DNA of 64,000 nucleotides from Diplocloster agilis (GTDB taxonomy: Bacteria > Bacillota > Clostridia > Lachnospirales > Lachnospiraceae): contig NZ_JAHQCW010000036.1 in assembly GCF_019042275.1 (NCBI RefSeq), forward strand, positions 1 to 64,000, written 5' to 3'. A program made the translations under genes and the position numbers. Shown piece by piece: positions 15,951-24,224 of this stretch. The number at the start of each line of letters is the position of its first letter. Positions within the stretch are counted from its first letter, which is position 1. The notes under the pieces are model-generated. The model was not told the origin of the DNA and did not search any database. It saw only the letters and a list, made by a program, of their open reading frames with translations.

Positions 15951-17028
15951 TTAACACCCGCTGTCCATACTCCGCCAGCTCATGATCCTGCTCTCCGGTT
16001 CCGCCGCTGATTCCAAGGCCTCCGATAATCGTATCCCCCGCTTTCAGCGGGACGCCGCCGCCAAAGATGATCAGCCGGCCGTTATCGGCTTTATCGACAC
16101 CGTAGAAGGTACCGCCCGGCTGCGCTAAAGCGCTCAATTCCATCGTGGACATTTTCACCGCCACCGATGTGTATGCCTTCTTCATGGCTATATCAAAGCT
16201 TGCCAAAAACGCGCCGTCCATCACATGAACCGCCACCGGATTGCCTTCCGGCGTACAGATGGCGATCACGGAAGGAAGCCCCATCTGCAGCGCGTGCAGC
16301 TCTATTTTCTCTATCAGCTTTTTCGCCAGATCCAGCCCCACACGGCCGGGAGTTCCTAGCCTGTGCAGCACGGCCTGCACCAGCGCTTCATTCATTTCTT
16401 TCATCTGCATACCGTCCTGTTCCTTTGTCTGTGCATCCCCGGCCGGCTTCTGAAACGCAGCCGCATCCCCCGCGGCCGCTACCTGGGGTTCCTGAAGAGC
16501 CGCCGGCTGATCCTTTTGCCGGTTGCTTTCTGCGTAGTCCGTATACCTGGCCAGCATATAGAGATAATCGGCCAGCCGGTTCATATACTGTTTTATGATC
16601 TGGTCGCCGCCGTATTTTTTATCCACGGCCACCAGCCAGCGCTCCGCTCTTCTGGCCACGGTCCGGGCCACATCCATCTGCGCCGAACGTCTGGTTTTAC
16701 CGGGGAGGATAAACTTCTTCTCCCGCTCAAACAAGCTCTCCAGGCGGTTGATCTCCTGCTCCAGAGCCGTGACTTCCTCTTTGTTCAACCGGTAATCCTT
16801 ATTAAACGGATCCGCCACCTTCGCCATAACCGTCATCAGATTATTTTGTATCCGTTCCAGGAATTCCACGACGCCTGTCTGGTCCGCATCCGCTTTAACT
16901 AGACCCAGGTTGCTGGTCAGTTCATCTATCGTCCCCAGCAGCTGGATCCGGTCATCGGATTTGGATATATTTTTTTCTTTCATCAGGCTTGTCATACCAC
17001 TGTCGCCGGTTCTAGTATAAATACTCAT
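15937..17028 (-). CDS. pduO: PduO: ATP:cob(I)alamin adenosyltransferase fused to a GlcG/HbpS domain
   Basis: A 363-residue two-domain protein. Residues 1-180 are the PduO-type adenosyltransferase, which makes adenosylcobalamin for the neighbouring diol dehydratase. Visible motifs are YTRTGDSGMTSL at the N-terminus, a helix bundle, and the conserved VARTVARRAERW near residue 125. A low-complexity Ala/Gln linker (about residues 178-210) leads to a GlcG/HbpS domain (about 215-363), with RVGLDLAKKLIEKIE, GGGVPLKAGDTIIGGLGISGGT and DHELAEYG. The same fusion occurs in PduO of enteric bacteria. It follows the reactivase genes in the operon. Its last 18 bases including the stop are tandemly duplicated. 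Confidence 0.92.
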   Translation of the reverse strand: MSIYTRTGDSGMTSLMKEKNISKSDDRIQLLGTIDELTSNLGLVKADADQTGVVEFLERIQNNLMTVMAKVADPFNKDYRLNKEEVTALEQEINRLESLFEREKKFILPGKTRRSAQMDVARTVARRAERWLVAVDKKYGGDQIIKQYMNRLADYLYMLARYTDYAESNRQKDQPAALQEPQVAAAGDAAAFQKPAGDAQTKEQDGMQMKEMNEALVQAVLHRLGTPGRVGLDLAKKLIEKIELHALQMGLPSVIAICTPEGNPVAVHVMDGAFLASFDIAMKKAYTSVAVKMSTMELSALAQPGGTFYGVDKADNGRLIIFGGGVPLKAGDTIIGGLGISGGTGEQDHELAEYGQRVLKELL

Positions 17029-17054
17029 ACGTCATTCCCCGTTTGATTCATCTA

Positions 17055-17390
17055 TTATATTTTAAATTTCTGCCGTTTCACCGCCCTGGCGCTGTTGGCC
17101 CCTAACGCGCGGCACTGCTCCCTGCCGGGCTGTACGATTTTAAATATATTCTGCCCTTTTGGAATCTTCCGAAGCTGCATCGCGGCCGTCTCTCCTGCGA
17201 TTCCGATTCCGGAACCGAGAACCGACTCCTCCGCCGCGGCATACGCTAGCGCGTCCACGTCCTGCATCGGCATTTCCCGCACCTCGTAGGGCACTCCCTC
17301 TTCTTCGATGCCTGCGCAGATCTCCTGAAGCAGATCCGTCCGGGCATCGCATATATAGACAAAAACACTTGGCTTATTCATCATCAACAT
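17055..17390 (-). CDS. pduH: Diol/glycerol dehydratase reactivase, small subunit
   Basis: A protein of about 110 residues of the PduH/DdrB family. It pairs with the large reactivase subunit to swap damaged cobalamin out of the dehydratase. It begins MNKPSVFVYICDARTDLLQEI and contains EEEGVPYEVRE, LAYAAAEESVLGSGIGIAG and the C-terminal REQCRALGANSARAVK, which are typical of the family. Three in-frame ATGs (17390, 17384, 17381) lie in the overlap with the end of pduG and no strong ribosome site separates them; I give the longest. A further N-terminal extension to 17495 would be an antisense artefact of pduG. Translation is probably coupled to pduG. Confidence 0.85.
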   Translation of the reverse strand: MLMMNKPSVFVYICDARTDLLQEICAGIEEEGVPYEVREMPMQDVDALAYAAAEESVLGSGIGIAGETAAMQLRKIPKGQNIFKIVQPGREQCRALGANSARAVKRQKFKI

Positions 17391-19200
17391 GGCTATCACC
17401 CAGATAAGATAATACCAGACCGGTGGCCACCGCGTTTCTGGGCCCCTCCGTCCGGCGGATGTTACCGCGTCCGCAGACGATCCGGTATTCGGCAAACTTT
17501 TCCATCAGCATTTCCGGTATTTCAAAGTCTTCCGCAGATCCTCCGACCAATACGACGTTCGGTATATTTTTAAGATCCTGCTCCGGCGCCACTGCCTGAA
17601 GCGCTCTGACGGCATTGGTCACGAAAACTTTCCGTTTGGCTTCCCGCCGCACCGCGACGATCTTTTCCATCGGGATATCCTCGTCGATCCGGATCATGTC
17701 CTTTCCGGTCAGCAATACTACGCTTCCGAAATACTTCGGTTCAATCGCGTCCGGAAAAAACTCGATGGCTCCGTTTTCCAACCGCATATGGAACAGGCTC
17801 TCTACCTTCGCCAGCGGATACCGCTTGATCTGCTCCGCCGTGTTCCGGCTGTGAAGCCCAAGCTCGATCTGAATCAGCATGGTGACCAGTTCTCCGGCTC
17901 CCGCCTGATGAACCATCCGCACAGTTCCCTTGGAAGTCATTACCGCCGCATCGGTGGAACCGCCGCCCAGATCCAGAATCGCCAGCGGAAGCCTGGTTCC
18001 CGGCGTCGTCATGGCGCCTAACGAAGCCATAACCGCCTCAACGCCCGCCACCTTTACCTTCGTCTTAAGCTGGCTTCGCAGCTCATCCGCGATCTTTTCC
18101 ATGGGAAGCTGCCGGGTTTTTACCATAGCGGCGATTCCCACCGCTTTTTCCAGGCAGGTTTCCCCGGCCAGAGCGCCTGATATTACCACCGGCGCCAGCG
18201 TATCCACCGCCAGCAGATCTGTGATGCGGATTTCTTCCTGGTTTTCATCGGAAACCGTGCTCATGCCCTTTTTAATCCGGGCCAGCATGTTCCCTACATT
18301 TGTCTGTTCCTGTCCGTGGATATCTCTGATATCGCCGGCCTTTGACAACGCCCGCATAATGGCGTCCGCCCCTGCGTCAATATTCACGGTCTGATCTTTT
18401 TCCGCCTCTATGTAGATCTCGCCTGCCGGCAGGATCTGTTCCCGGACATTGCCGTGGGGTGTCTTTATCACCACAGCGCTGCGTTTTCCGATGAGGCTCT
18501 TGGCTATGGGTGTGACCATCTTTGTCTCCTGGGCATCCAGCTCCAGAAGGGTCGCGATCCCGTATGGGTTCGACAGCATCCGCACGCCGGACCCGGCCAT
18601 AGCCACCTCAAGCGCCGCCAGCTTGCCTTCCGGGATCTTATCGATATACCGGACTTCATCCACAATGGGGATCTTGCGTTCCAGCCGGTTCTCCACCAGC
18701 ACCGCCTCGTCCGCCTGCAGAATCATCCCGGTCACATTTCTTGCCTGGGCATAGCGGTTCAGCGTATCCGCCACCTCTTCATAAGAGTGGCTCTTATCCG
18801 CCATGACAATATAAGGCGTGTAGGAATTGCCCTGTTTCAGATGCCCAAGGGAGATCGTGCGTCCCACTGCCTGCCCCGCGCCTGCCGGGGTGGATGGGTT
18901 ATGCCCGATCATGGAAGACTCGGTAATGATCGTCTCCGTGATCGTCTCCATAGCGGTATCCCCGATTACCGGCGCCGCCTCATTGATACGAATCAGTGAA
19001 ATATCACCGGCAGACATATTCAGTTTTTCACAGGCCTCTTTTAAAGCGGCCAGAATTCCTGCGACATTGGCCTGGGTTCCCTTGGTCCCCGTCGTCATCT
19101 TCGACGCGCTTCCAAGGAAATGAAGCCTGCCGTTTTCTAACGCTGCGATACAGACTTCCGTTGTGGAATTGCCAATGTCTACGCCTGCGATATAATTCAA
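17374..19200 (-). CDS. pduG: Diol/glycerol dehydratase reactivase, large subunit
   Basis: A 608-residue actin-like ATPase of the PduG/DdrA family, which reactivates B12-dependent diol or glycerol dehydratase by ATP-driven release of inactivated cobalamin. It starts MNYIAGVDIGNSTTEVCIA (ATPase phosphate-1 motif). Other family blocks are KMTTGTKGT, LILQADEAVLVENRL-like text near residue 155, LPLAILDLGGGSTDAA near residue 405 and VVLVGGSAEDFEIP near residue 560. The start is TTG overlapping the TGA of pduE, with GAGAGGG upstream, so the genes are translationally coupled. Length is normal for the family. Confidence 0.93.
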   Translation of the reverse strand: MNYIAGVDIGNSTTEVCIAALENGRLHFLGSASKMTTGTKGTQANVAGILAALKEACEKLNMSAGDISLIRINEAAPVIGDTAMETITETIITESSMIGHNPSTPAGAGQAVGRTISLGHLKQGNSYTPYIVMADKSHSYEEVADTLNRYAQARNVTGMILQADEAVLVENRLERKIPIVDEVRYIDKIPEGKLAALEVAMAGSGVRMLSNPYGIATLLELDAQETKMVTPIAKSLIGKRSAVVIKTPHGNVREQILPAGEIYIEAEKDQTVNIDAGADAIMRALSKAGDIRDIHGQEQTNVGNMLARIKKGMSTVSDENQEEIRITDLLAVDTLAPVVISGALAGETCLEKAVGIAAMVKTRQLPMEKIADELRSQLKTKVKVAGVEAVMASLGAMTTPGTRLPLAILDLGGGSTDAAVMTSKGTVRMVHQAGAGELVTMLIQIELGLHSRNTAEQIKRYPLAKVESLFHMRLENGAIEFFPDAIEPKYFGSVVLLTGKDMIRIDEDIPMEKIVAVRREAKRKVFVTNAVRALQAVAPEQDLKNIPNVVLVGGSAEDFEIPEMLMEKFAEYRIVCGRGNIRRTEGPRNAVATGLVLSYLGDSHVDDE

Positions 19201-19589
19201 AGAAGAATCCCTCTCTTTTCGTAGATATCCGCCGCCTCCAGCACGAGCTTCGCACAGTTCGGCGCGTGATATGTTTCCAGAAGATCCTTAGCGATCGTCA
19301 CCAGCTCCAATTTCGTGGAGCGGTTCGGCCGCAGCTTGTCATACATGTGTAAAATCACATCGTCCGGCACGTCCACCAGTTCGGACGCCCGTTCAAAATT
19401 CGCCGCCAGCGCGGGGTTATCGCTGTCTTTTGCTACCTGTCCCTGATTATACAGCATTTCCTTGGATATTTTAATATCCTCCGGTGAGACATGCCCTTTG
19501 CGGATCTCATCCAGAGTGATTTCATCTAGTTTTTTACCTGTTTTGGAGCGGATCGAATCCGCTTCATATTCTCCTAACGGATATCTCAT
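19197..19589 (-). CDS. pduE: B12-dependent diol/glycerol dehydratase, small subunit
   Basis: A 130-residue gamma subunit of the adenosylcobalamin-dependent dehydratase. Family segments include YPLGEYEADSIRSKTGK near the N-terminus, the LDEITLDEIRKG block, GQVAKDSDNPALAANFERA and the C-terminal YHAPNCAKLVLEAADIYEKR. It sits four bases after pduD and overlaps pduG by four bases. The shorter N-terminus (no long basic extension) resembles glycerol dehydratase and non-encapsulated forms more than enteric PduE, whose N-terminal extension targets it to microcompartments. That fits the absence of shell genes here. Confidence 0.93.
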   Translation of the reverse strand: MRYPLGEYEADSIRSKTGKKLDEITLDEIRKGHVSPEDIKISKEMLYNQGQVAKDSDNPALAANFERASELVDVPDDVILHMYDKLRPNRSTKLELVTIAKDLLETYHAPNCAKLVLEAADIYEKRGILL

Positions 19590-19592
19590 GTT

Positions 19593-20228
19593 CTATACCT
19601 CCGCCCATTCGATATAAGGAATATTCTTATCTACCTGTTCCGTTTCCTTAATATGCATCAGCGCTGCCTTCACCTGATAGGAAGCCCGGACCATCGGATC
19701 GTTCCGTCCCTCCATCGGGGTGACCTTCTCGCCTTTGCCGTACTTGGCCGCGTTGGCTCCGATCTTCCGGTAGCTTTCAAGGGTCATTAGCGGTGCCTGA
19801 GGGAAAAGCTCCAGATTGGATAGCGGATACAGGTCTTTCTGGTGGATGACCGCCGTCCCTTTGGACTGCAGGCCGATTCCCACGCCGGAACCGCTCAGCT
19901 TGGCGGCTTCGAGACCCATAAAGCAGACATCGGAGGTTTTCAGAATTTTCACCACCCTGGGCACCATCCCCTCTTCCTCGATTCCTGCCTCGATATTCTT
20001 CAGTACGTCTTTTAGGTCCAGACCGTTGATGGTATGTTTGATTTCCCTTTGAAAAGCCGGCCCTACACCGATCACCACTTCCTTGGGATCCGTGCCTTTA
20101 TGGGCCTGCGGATATCCTTCATAGGAGGTCTTCGGGTTCTGGGGATGCGGATTTCCGCTCTCCTGACCGTTGATTTGTTTTACTACGATTTCCGTAATCT
20201 GTTTGATCAGCTGCTCGTTGATTTCCAT
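19593..20228 (-). CDS. pduD: B12-dependent diol/glycerol dehydratase, medium subunit
   Basis: A 211-residue beta subunit of the dehydratase. After a variable N-terminal part (residues 1-45) comes KEVVIGVGPAFQREIKHTI, then EEEGMVPRVVKILKTSDVCF and SGSGVGIGLQSKGTAVIHQ, and YRKIGANAAKYGKGEKVTP, which help form the cobalamin-binding face with the large subunit. It has an AGGAGGTG site before its ATG and lies 11 bases after pduC. The N-terminus has a short helix (MEINEQLIKQITEIVVKQI) like microcompartment-targeting peptides in other PduD proteins, although no shell genes are in the window. Confidence 0.93.
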   Translation of the reverse strand: MEINEQLIKQITEIVVKQINGQESGNPHPQNPKTSYEGYPQAHKGTDPKEVVIGVGPAFQREIKHTINGLDLKDVLKNIEAGIEEEGMVPRVVKILKTSDVCFMGLEAAKLSGSGVGIGLQSKGTAVIHQKDLYPLSNLELFPQAPLMTLESYRKIGANAAKYGKGEKVTPMEGRNDPMVRASYQVKAALMHIKETEQVDKNIPYIEWAEV

Positions 20229-20239
20229 GGATACACCTC

Positions 20240-21904
20240 CTAAAATTGATTCGGGTCGATTCTGTGCGGGATCGCCTTGATCTCTTCCCAGCGTTCGCCG
20301 CTGACCCGGTATCCGGTACCCGGTCCCATATAATCATTTGGCAGGTTTACTCCGGACATCACATGGAAATCCGTATCCAGGATCGCCGATGTCTGCATAT
20401 AATCCCCGACCACACGCTGTTTTAACATACTCAGGATGCTCTCCGCCACATCGGAAAAACCGCTCTCATCCAGCGCTTTTACAATGTCGATGCCGGTGAC
20501 GCCCCGGTTCATCATCTCTTCCACCGCGATCAGATCCGCAGCCGCATCCCGGGGCAGCGTATCCTTGCTGCCGTGGGCATAGGTGACCGCCTCCACCTGT
20601 TCGTCGGTGATCTCGGTCAGCCCCAGGTAACGGAACACTGCCTGAACCGCTCTGGCCGCTTTATTCCTGACGGCTATCACATCCTCTTCCGTCACCGGGC
20701 GCAAGCCTCCGTCCACCTGCATGTCCCTCTGCAATACATTATAATCGTCAAAGTCCTCGGCGTCAAAGTTGGACCCCGCGAACATATTATCATAGTTGGG
20801 TTCTCCCGCGTAACCGGAGAAAATAAAATCAGTACCGGGCATGAACTGCAGCATGGTTCTCGCCGTACGCCGCATATCGGAATGGGAAAAGCTCTGATCG
20901 TTTGATGACGCGCATTCCAGTCCCAGCATAGCGGCCACCAGATTCTCTCCCAACACTTCCCGGATACCGGAGGGCACGCTGGCCGGGATGCCGATACAGC
21001 TGACCGACCCGTTCTGGATTCCCTGGGAACCGCCGCCTTTGGTCACATACAGGCATCTGCATTCCAGATACAGCATGGACTTTTGTTCCGCATTTCCCAT
21101 CAGCACTTCCGAGCCCGCCCCGGACGTAAACCGGGTCTTTAACCCTCTGGATGCGTAGGCCGCGTTTAAGAAGGCTTTGGAATAAGGGGTGTCATCCCCG
21201 TCCACAAATACCTGCTCGGTTCCATATACGGAGATCGTCTCTGCATAAGTGGTAAATCCGCGGATTCCCAGTTCAAGTTCCGTGGCCTCCTCGGAAGAAC
21301 ACTGGGTGAGCACGCCTCTTCTGCCGGCCTGCGCGCCGATCAGGAGGGCTATCGCGTTGAACGGAGCGTAACGGGCGGTACTCATGGTGGTCTCCTCTTC
21401 CCGGAAACCTCTTAACGCGCCTTCCGCTGCGTCCGCTGCGATCTGAGCCGGATCATCCTTCAGATTCGTGATGTGCGCCTGGTTCGCAGGCGTCTTTCTG
21501 GCACGCATCTTCTGCATGGCCATCATCATTTCCACCACGTTTAATTCGTTGATCACTTCCACCATCTTGGCGGGGGTGATTCCCGACACCACTTTCAAAA
21601 TTTCTTTTCGGGAAACCCGGATATCTACCAGCATCCTGGCGATTTCCAGGGAGGAAATTTCCATGGATGCCTCGGCCCGGTCGATACGGATCGCATAGTC
21701 CGCGATGAACTGATCGATAAAGTCGAAGTCTTCCCGTTTCTTTCCATCTAATTCTACAATCACGCCGTCCCGAATGGTAATGGAAGGCTTCGGATCGTAG
21801 GGGCTTTTCATAGCGATAAATCCTTTTTCCGGCCATTCGTCAATAAATCCGTCCTGATTCACCGGTCTTGCATTCAAAACATCGATTCTCTTTGATCTGC
21901 TCAT
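20240..21904 (-). CDS. pduC: B12-dependent diol/glycerol dehydratase, large subunit
   Basis: A 554-residue alpha subunit that holds the active site of adenosylcobalamin-dependent propanediol/glycerol dehydratase. The start at 21904 gives MSRSKRIDVLNARPVNQDGF, the usual N-terminus, with AAAGGTGA six bases upstream. The open frame extends 69 codons further but that part is leader. Family blocks include GFIAMKSPYDPKPSITI, EMMMAMQKMRARKTPANQ, CSSNDQSFSHSDMRR and NYDNMFAGSNFDAEDFDD. Product specificity (glycerol or 1,2-propanediol) cannot be told by eye. It is the first gene of the operon and has its own consensus promoter. Confidence 0.95.
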   Translation of the reverse strand: MSRSKRIDVLNARPVNQDGFIDEWPEKGFIAMKSPYDPKPSITIRDGVIVELDGKKREDFDFIDQFIADYAIRIDRAEASMEISSLEIARMLVDIRVSRKEILKVVSGITPAKMVEVINELNVVEMMMAMQKMRARKTPANQAHITNLKDDPAQIAADAAEGALRGFREEETTMSTARYAPFNAIALLIGAQAGRRGVLTQCSSEEATELELGIRGFTTYAETISVYGTEQVFVDGDDTPYSKAFLNAAYASRGLKTRFTSGAGSEVLMGNAEQKSMLYLECRCLYVTKGGGSQGIQNGSVSCIGIPASVPSGIREVLGENLVAAMLGLECASSNDQSFSHSDMRRTARTMLQFMPGTDFIFSGYAGEPNYDNMFAGSNFDAEDFDDYNVLQRDMQVDGGLRPVTEEDVIAVRNKAARAVQAVFRYLGLTEITDEQVEAVTYAHGSKDTLPRDAAADLIAVEEMMNRGVTGIDIVKALDESGFSDVAESILSMLKQRVVGDYMQTSAILDTDFHVMSGVNLPNDYMGPGTGYRVSGERWEEIKAIPHRIDPNQF

Positions 21905-21948
21905 AGATTTCACCTTTATTTTAGATTCATTTCGTTGATTCATATGTA

Positions 21949-21978
21949 TACCCGTAATTTCAACCTGTTTTACGGGTA
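21949..21978 (-). promoter_or_regulatory. Inverted repeat in the pdu leader
   Basis: A perfect 9-bp inverted repeat (TACCCGTAA and TTACGGGTA, 12-base spacer) lies in the roughly 127-base leader between the pdu promoter and pduC. It could be an RNA stem or an operator. No known riboswitch was recognised in this leader. Confidence 0.55.
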
Positions 21979-22037
21979 CCGGTAGATCCTGCTCAACCCG
22001 AAAAAGAGGATACTTCTCCGAGTTTTCTGTTAGTACA

Positions 22038-22066
22038 ATTATATAAAAAACCAACTGAAATGTCAA
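22038..22066 (-). promoter_or_regulatory. Consensus promoter of the dehydratase operon
   Basis: On the minus strand, TTGACA (22061-22066) and TATAAT (22038-22043) are separated by exactly 17 bases. Both boxes are perfect consensus, so it should be a strong sigma-A promoter unless repressed. Confidence 0.88.
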
Positions 22067-22111
22067 CACAAAACAAAGAAATTTCCACACAAATCCAACA
22101 CAATCCAACAA

Positions 22112-22146
22112 GTTTATGCCCGCCGAACGTATTGTCCGACGGGCAT
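22112..22146 (-). terminator. Terminator-like hairpin after the ferredoxin gene
   Basis: A strong stem, TGCCCGTCGGAC with loop AATAC and then GTTCGGCGGGCA (minus strand), lies just past the ferredoxin stop. There is no clear T tract after it. The stem closely resembles the first core hairpin of the giant hairpin elements, with a different loop. Confidence 0.6.
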
Positions 22147-22167
22147 TCTGATCCGCTTTCTATATTT

Positions 22168-22662
22168 TCAATCCGCTTTCTCCATCTTTTCATTTGTCTT
22201 TAGTATGGATAACAGCTCTTCCACGGAGGCGCGGGGAAATCCTTCCCCCTGCTGTGTCACTAAAAGCTTTTCCAGGAAAGCGCGGGCATTGGCGCTTTGA
22301 GGCAGCATATATCCCGATTCCCGGATAATATCCTCCGCCATAATGCGGTTGGACTTTTCGACAGCGGCCGCCAGTCTTCCCGGAAGCGCCGACGCAATGC
22401 TTTCCTGCTCTGCTTTGCTGTGCATAATGGCCTGCAACGCTAAGGTAACCGCCTCTGTGTGGCCCTGCTGGGGCGGAAGCTCCACCGGTACCATGGAAAT
22501 CGCCCCGGACGGACAGGCGTCCCTGCACATACCGCATCCGATGCATTTCTCAACATCAATGATACTGTTCTCCGTATCTGTCGCGCCTGTGGGGCAGACA
22601 TAGAGGCACAGGCAATCCTTCGTACATAGTCTTATGTTTCTCACTGCATATTGTTTCGTCAT
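22168..22662 (-). CDS. 4Fe-4S ferredoxin-domain protein
   Basis: A 164-residue iron-sulfur protein. The N-terminal third has two cluster motifs, [14 protein letters not shown] (an irregular first set) and [14 protein letters not shown] near residues 40-53. The rest is a helical C-terminal domain with no recognised family. It overlaps the rubrerythrin-like gene by four bases (ATGA), so the two are translationally coupled and probably form one electron-transfer unit for peroxide reduction. The pairing with a rubredoxin-containing rubrerythrin suggests that it supplies electrons; this is inferred from context. Confidence 0.85.
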   Translation of the reverse strand: MTKQYAVRNIRLCTKDCLCLYVCPTGATDTENSIIDVEKCIGCGMCRDACPSGAISMVPVELPPQQGHTEAVTLALQAIMHSKAEQESIASALPGRLAAAVEKSNRIMAEDIIRESGYMLPQSANARAFLEKLLVTQQGEGFPRASVEELLSILKTNEKMEKAD

Positions 22663-23330
22663 TTGGATTCCCTCCCTTCCATTTTTTCAAATTTCCATCC
22701 CGGCACCTTACATACCGGACAAATCTCAGGAGGATTGTCCCCAATGAATACAAACCCGCAGATCGTGCAGACGTACACGCCGGTATTTTCCAACATGGCA
22801 TCTCCCTCTTTTTCATACCGGGACAATAGGGATTTTAGGATGCGGGTCACTTTTTCACTCCAAACCAGCGCCCGCATGGCGCCGCGGTCTTTGTCGCCGT
22901 CTGCGGCTGCATTGGCGGAAGGGAAATTTTCTTCCAGGTCTTTTTCAATGAGAGACATTAGATTCTTCATTTCTGCTTCCTTTGCCGGTGTGGAATCTGC
23001 CTTATAATATAGGGAGAGCTCTGTAAACAGGTCTGCTTCCCGGGCTTTATACTGCTTTTCGCAGCCTTTTGCCAGATTGGAACACAAAGCGCTCATTTCT
23101 AATGGGGTAAGTTCTCTAAACTCTTGATCCGCCTCGCTCTTGGCGGCCGTTTTTTTAACAGAAGCGCTGTCTCCCTGTTCTTTGAATTCTGACTTTGCCG
23201 CTCCACACAACGGGCATACCCAATTCCCCGGCAGTTCATCCCACCTGGTCCCCGGCGCGATTCCTGCATTCGGGATGCCTTTGGCCTCATCATAGATGAA
23301 GCCGCAAATCGTACATACATACGTTTTCAT
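22659..23330 (-). CDS. Rubrerythrin-like protein with rubredoxin domains at both ends
   Basis: A 223-residue protein with three parts. Residues 1-48 are a rubredoxin ([14 protein letters not shown] and [11 protein letters not shown]). A helical middle of about 100 residues follows, similar in layout to the ferritin-like/rubrerythrin domain. The C-terminal 40 residues are a second, shorter rubredoxin-like zinc/iron ribbon (VCTICGFVF and [11 protein letters not shown]). Such proteins reduce peroxides in anaerobes. The middle domain should be checked for the di-iron Glu/His ligands, since EXXH motifs are not obvious by eye. The start follows AAGGAGG. Confidence 0.85.
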   Translation of the reverse strand: MKTYVCTICGFIYDEAKGIPNAGIAPGTRWDELPGNWVCPLCGAAKSEFKEQGDSASVKKTAAKSEADQEFRELTPLEMSALCSNLAKGCEKQYKAREADLFTELSLYYKADSTPAKEAEMKNLMSLIEKDLEENFPSANAAADGDKDRGAMRALVWSEKVTRILKSLLSRYEKEGDAMLENTGVYVCTICGFVFIGDNPPEICPVCKVPGWKFEKMEGRESK

Positions 23331-23380
23331 TGCATCTAACCTCCTTTTTGTTTTATTTTACCATCTAATTTCTTTTTGTT

Positions 23381-23397
23381 CTGTGACTTAATCACAG
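23381..23397. promoter_or_regulatory. Palindrome upstream of the rubrerythrin-like gene
   Basis: CTGTGACTTAATCACAG has perfect 6-base arms around a 5-base centre and lies 51-67 bases upstream of the rubrerythrin-like start codon. It resembles half-sites of Crp/Fnr-family regulators, although the usual centre is six bases. It may control the oxidative-stress genes on either side. Confidence 0.45.
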
Positions 23398-23505
23398 TAA
23401 TAGTAATTATTATTATTTTATTGATTCCTGTTCTATATAAGATCCTCCCTTTTCTGGCATCCGCCCGTAAATAAAAGTAATCGCCTATTTTTATTGTGAT
23501 ATCTT

Positions 23506-23533
23506 GAAAATATGGCGGATCGTATTATAATTA
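23506..23533 (+). promoter_or_regulatory. Probable promoter of the nitroreductase gene
   Basis: TTGAAA and TATAAT are separated by 16 bases on the plus strand, about 90 bases before the nitroreductase start codon. Confidence 0.6.
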
Positions 23534-23620
23534 AGCTATCGGTTTAACAAGCTGCCTTTGGGCGGATTCGCAGCATTCGCTGCTCCACAACACAGGGTAT
23601 TCAAATTAGGAGGTATGGAT

Positions 23621-24142
23621 ATGAGTCAGGTAATGGATGCGATTTTAACCAGAAGAAGCATTCGGTCTTATAAGCCGGATATGGTTCCGGATGAACTGCT
23701 GGACCGGATTGTGGAGGCCGGGACGTACGCGGCTACCGGCATGGGGGCCCAGTCCCCAATTATTGTAGCAGTGACGGATCAGAAGACCCGGGACCGGCTC
23801 TCCCGGATGAACGCAGAGATTATGGGTACCGGGACGGACCCTTTCTATGGCGCGCCTGTAGTATTGGTGGTGCTGGCAGACCGGAACCGCTCCACTTATC
23901 TCTACGACGGGAGCCTCGTGATGGGTAATATGATGCTGGCCGCCCATGATCTGGGGCTTGGCAGCTGCTGGATACACAGGGCAAAGGAAGAGTTTGACAG
24001 TCCGCAGGGAAAGGCATTGCTGAAGGAATGGGGCATTGAGGGCGATTATGAAGGGATCGGGCATTGTATTGTCGGATACGTGGATGGAGCCGAACCGGCG
24101 GCGAAGCCCAGGAAAAGTTCTTATGTGTACCGTGTGAAATAA
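23621..24142 (+). CDS. Nitroreductase-family flavoprotein
   Basis: A 173-residue FMN-dependent nitroreductase-type protein. It starts MSQVMDAILTRRSIRSYKPD, the conserved N-terminus that holds the FMN phosphate (Arg-Arg-Ser-Ile-Arg). It contains YAATGMGAQSP, GAPVVLVVLADR, GSLVMGNMMLAAHDLGLGS and the C-terminal KPRKSSYVYRVK. I chose the second ATG, seven bases after AGGAGG, over one that touches it. Such enzymes reduce nitro groups, quinones or flavins with NAD(P)H in the cytoplasm. It is divergent from the rubrerythrin unit, so a redox role is plausible. Confidence 0.9.
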   Translation: MSQVMDAILTRRSIRSYKPDMVPDELLDRIVEAGTYAATGMGAQSPIIVAVTDQKTRDRLSRMNAEIMGTGTDPFYGAPVVLVVLADRNRSTYLYDGSLVMGNMMLAAHDLGLGSCWIHRAKEEFDSPQGKALLKEWGIEGDYEGIGHCIVGYVDGAEPAAKPRKSSYVYRVK

Positions 24143-24167
24143 ACGGAGCGCATATTTATTTTAGTTC

Positions 24168-24196
24168 TTGACAACATTAAGGGAACAGCGTATATT
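24168..24196 (+). promoter_or_regulatory. Promoter of the thiamine operon
   Basis: TTGACA (24168) and TATATT (24191) are separated by 17 bases, about 30 bases upstream of the TPP aptamer. Confidence 0.8.
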
Positions 24197-24224
24197 TGTA
24201 GCCATACAATTTCATATTTATGAT

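Noticed and set aside
17375-17495. N-terminal extension of PduH
   Set aside because: This stretch is the end of pduG read in another frame; family members start at the MNKPSVFVY region.
20240-22111. Longer PduC reading with a hydrophobic N-terminus
   Set aside because: The extra 69 codons cover the leader, and the upstream end overlaps the promoter itself. The ATG at 21904 has a ribosome site and gives the normal family N-terminus.
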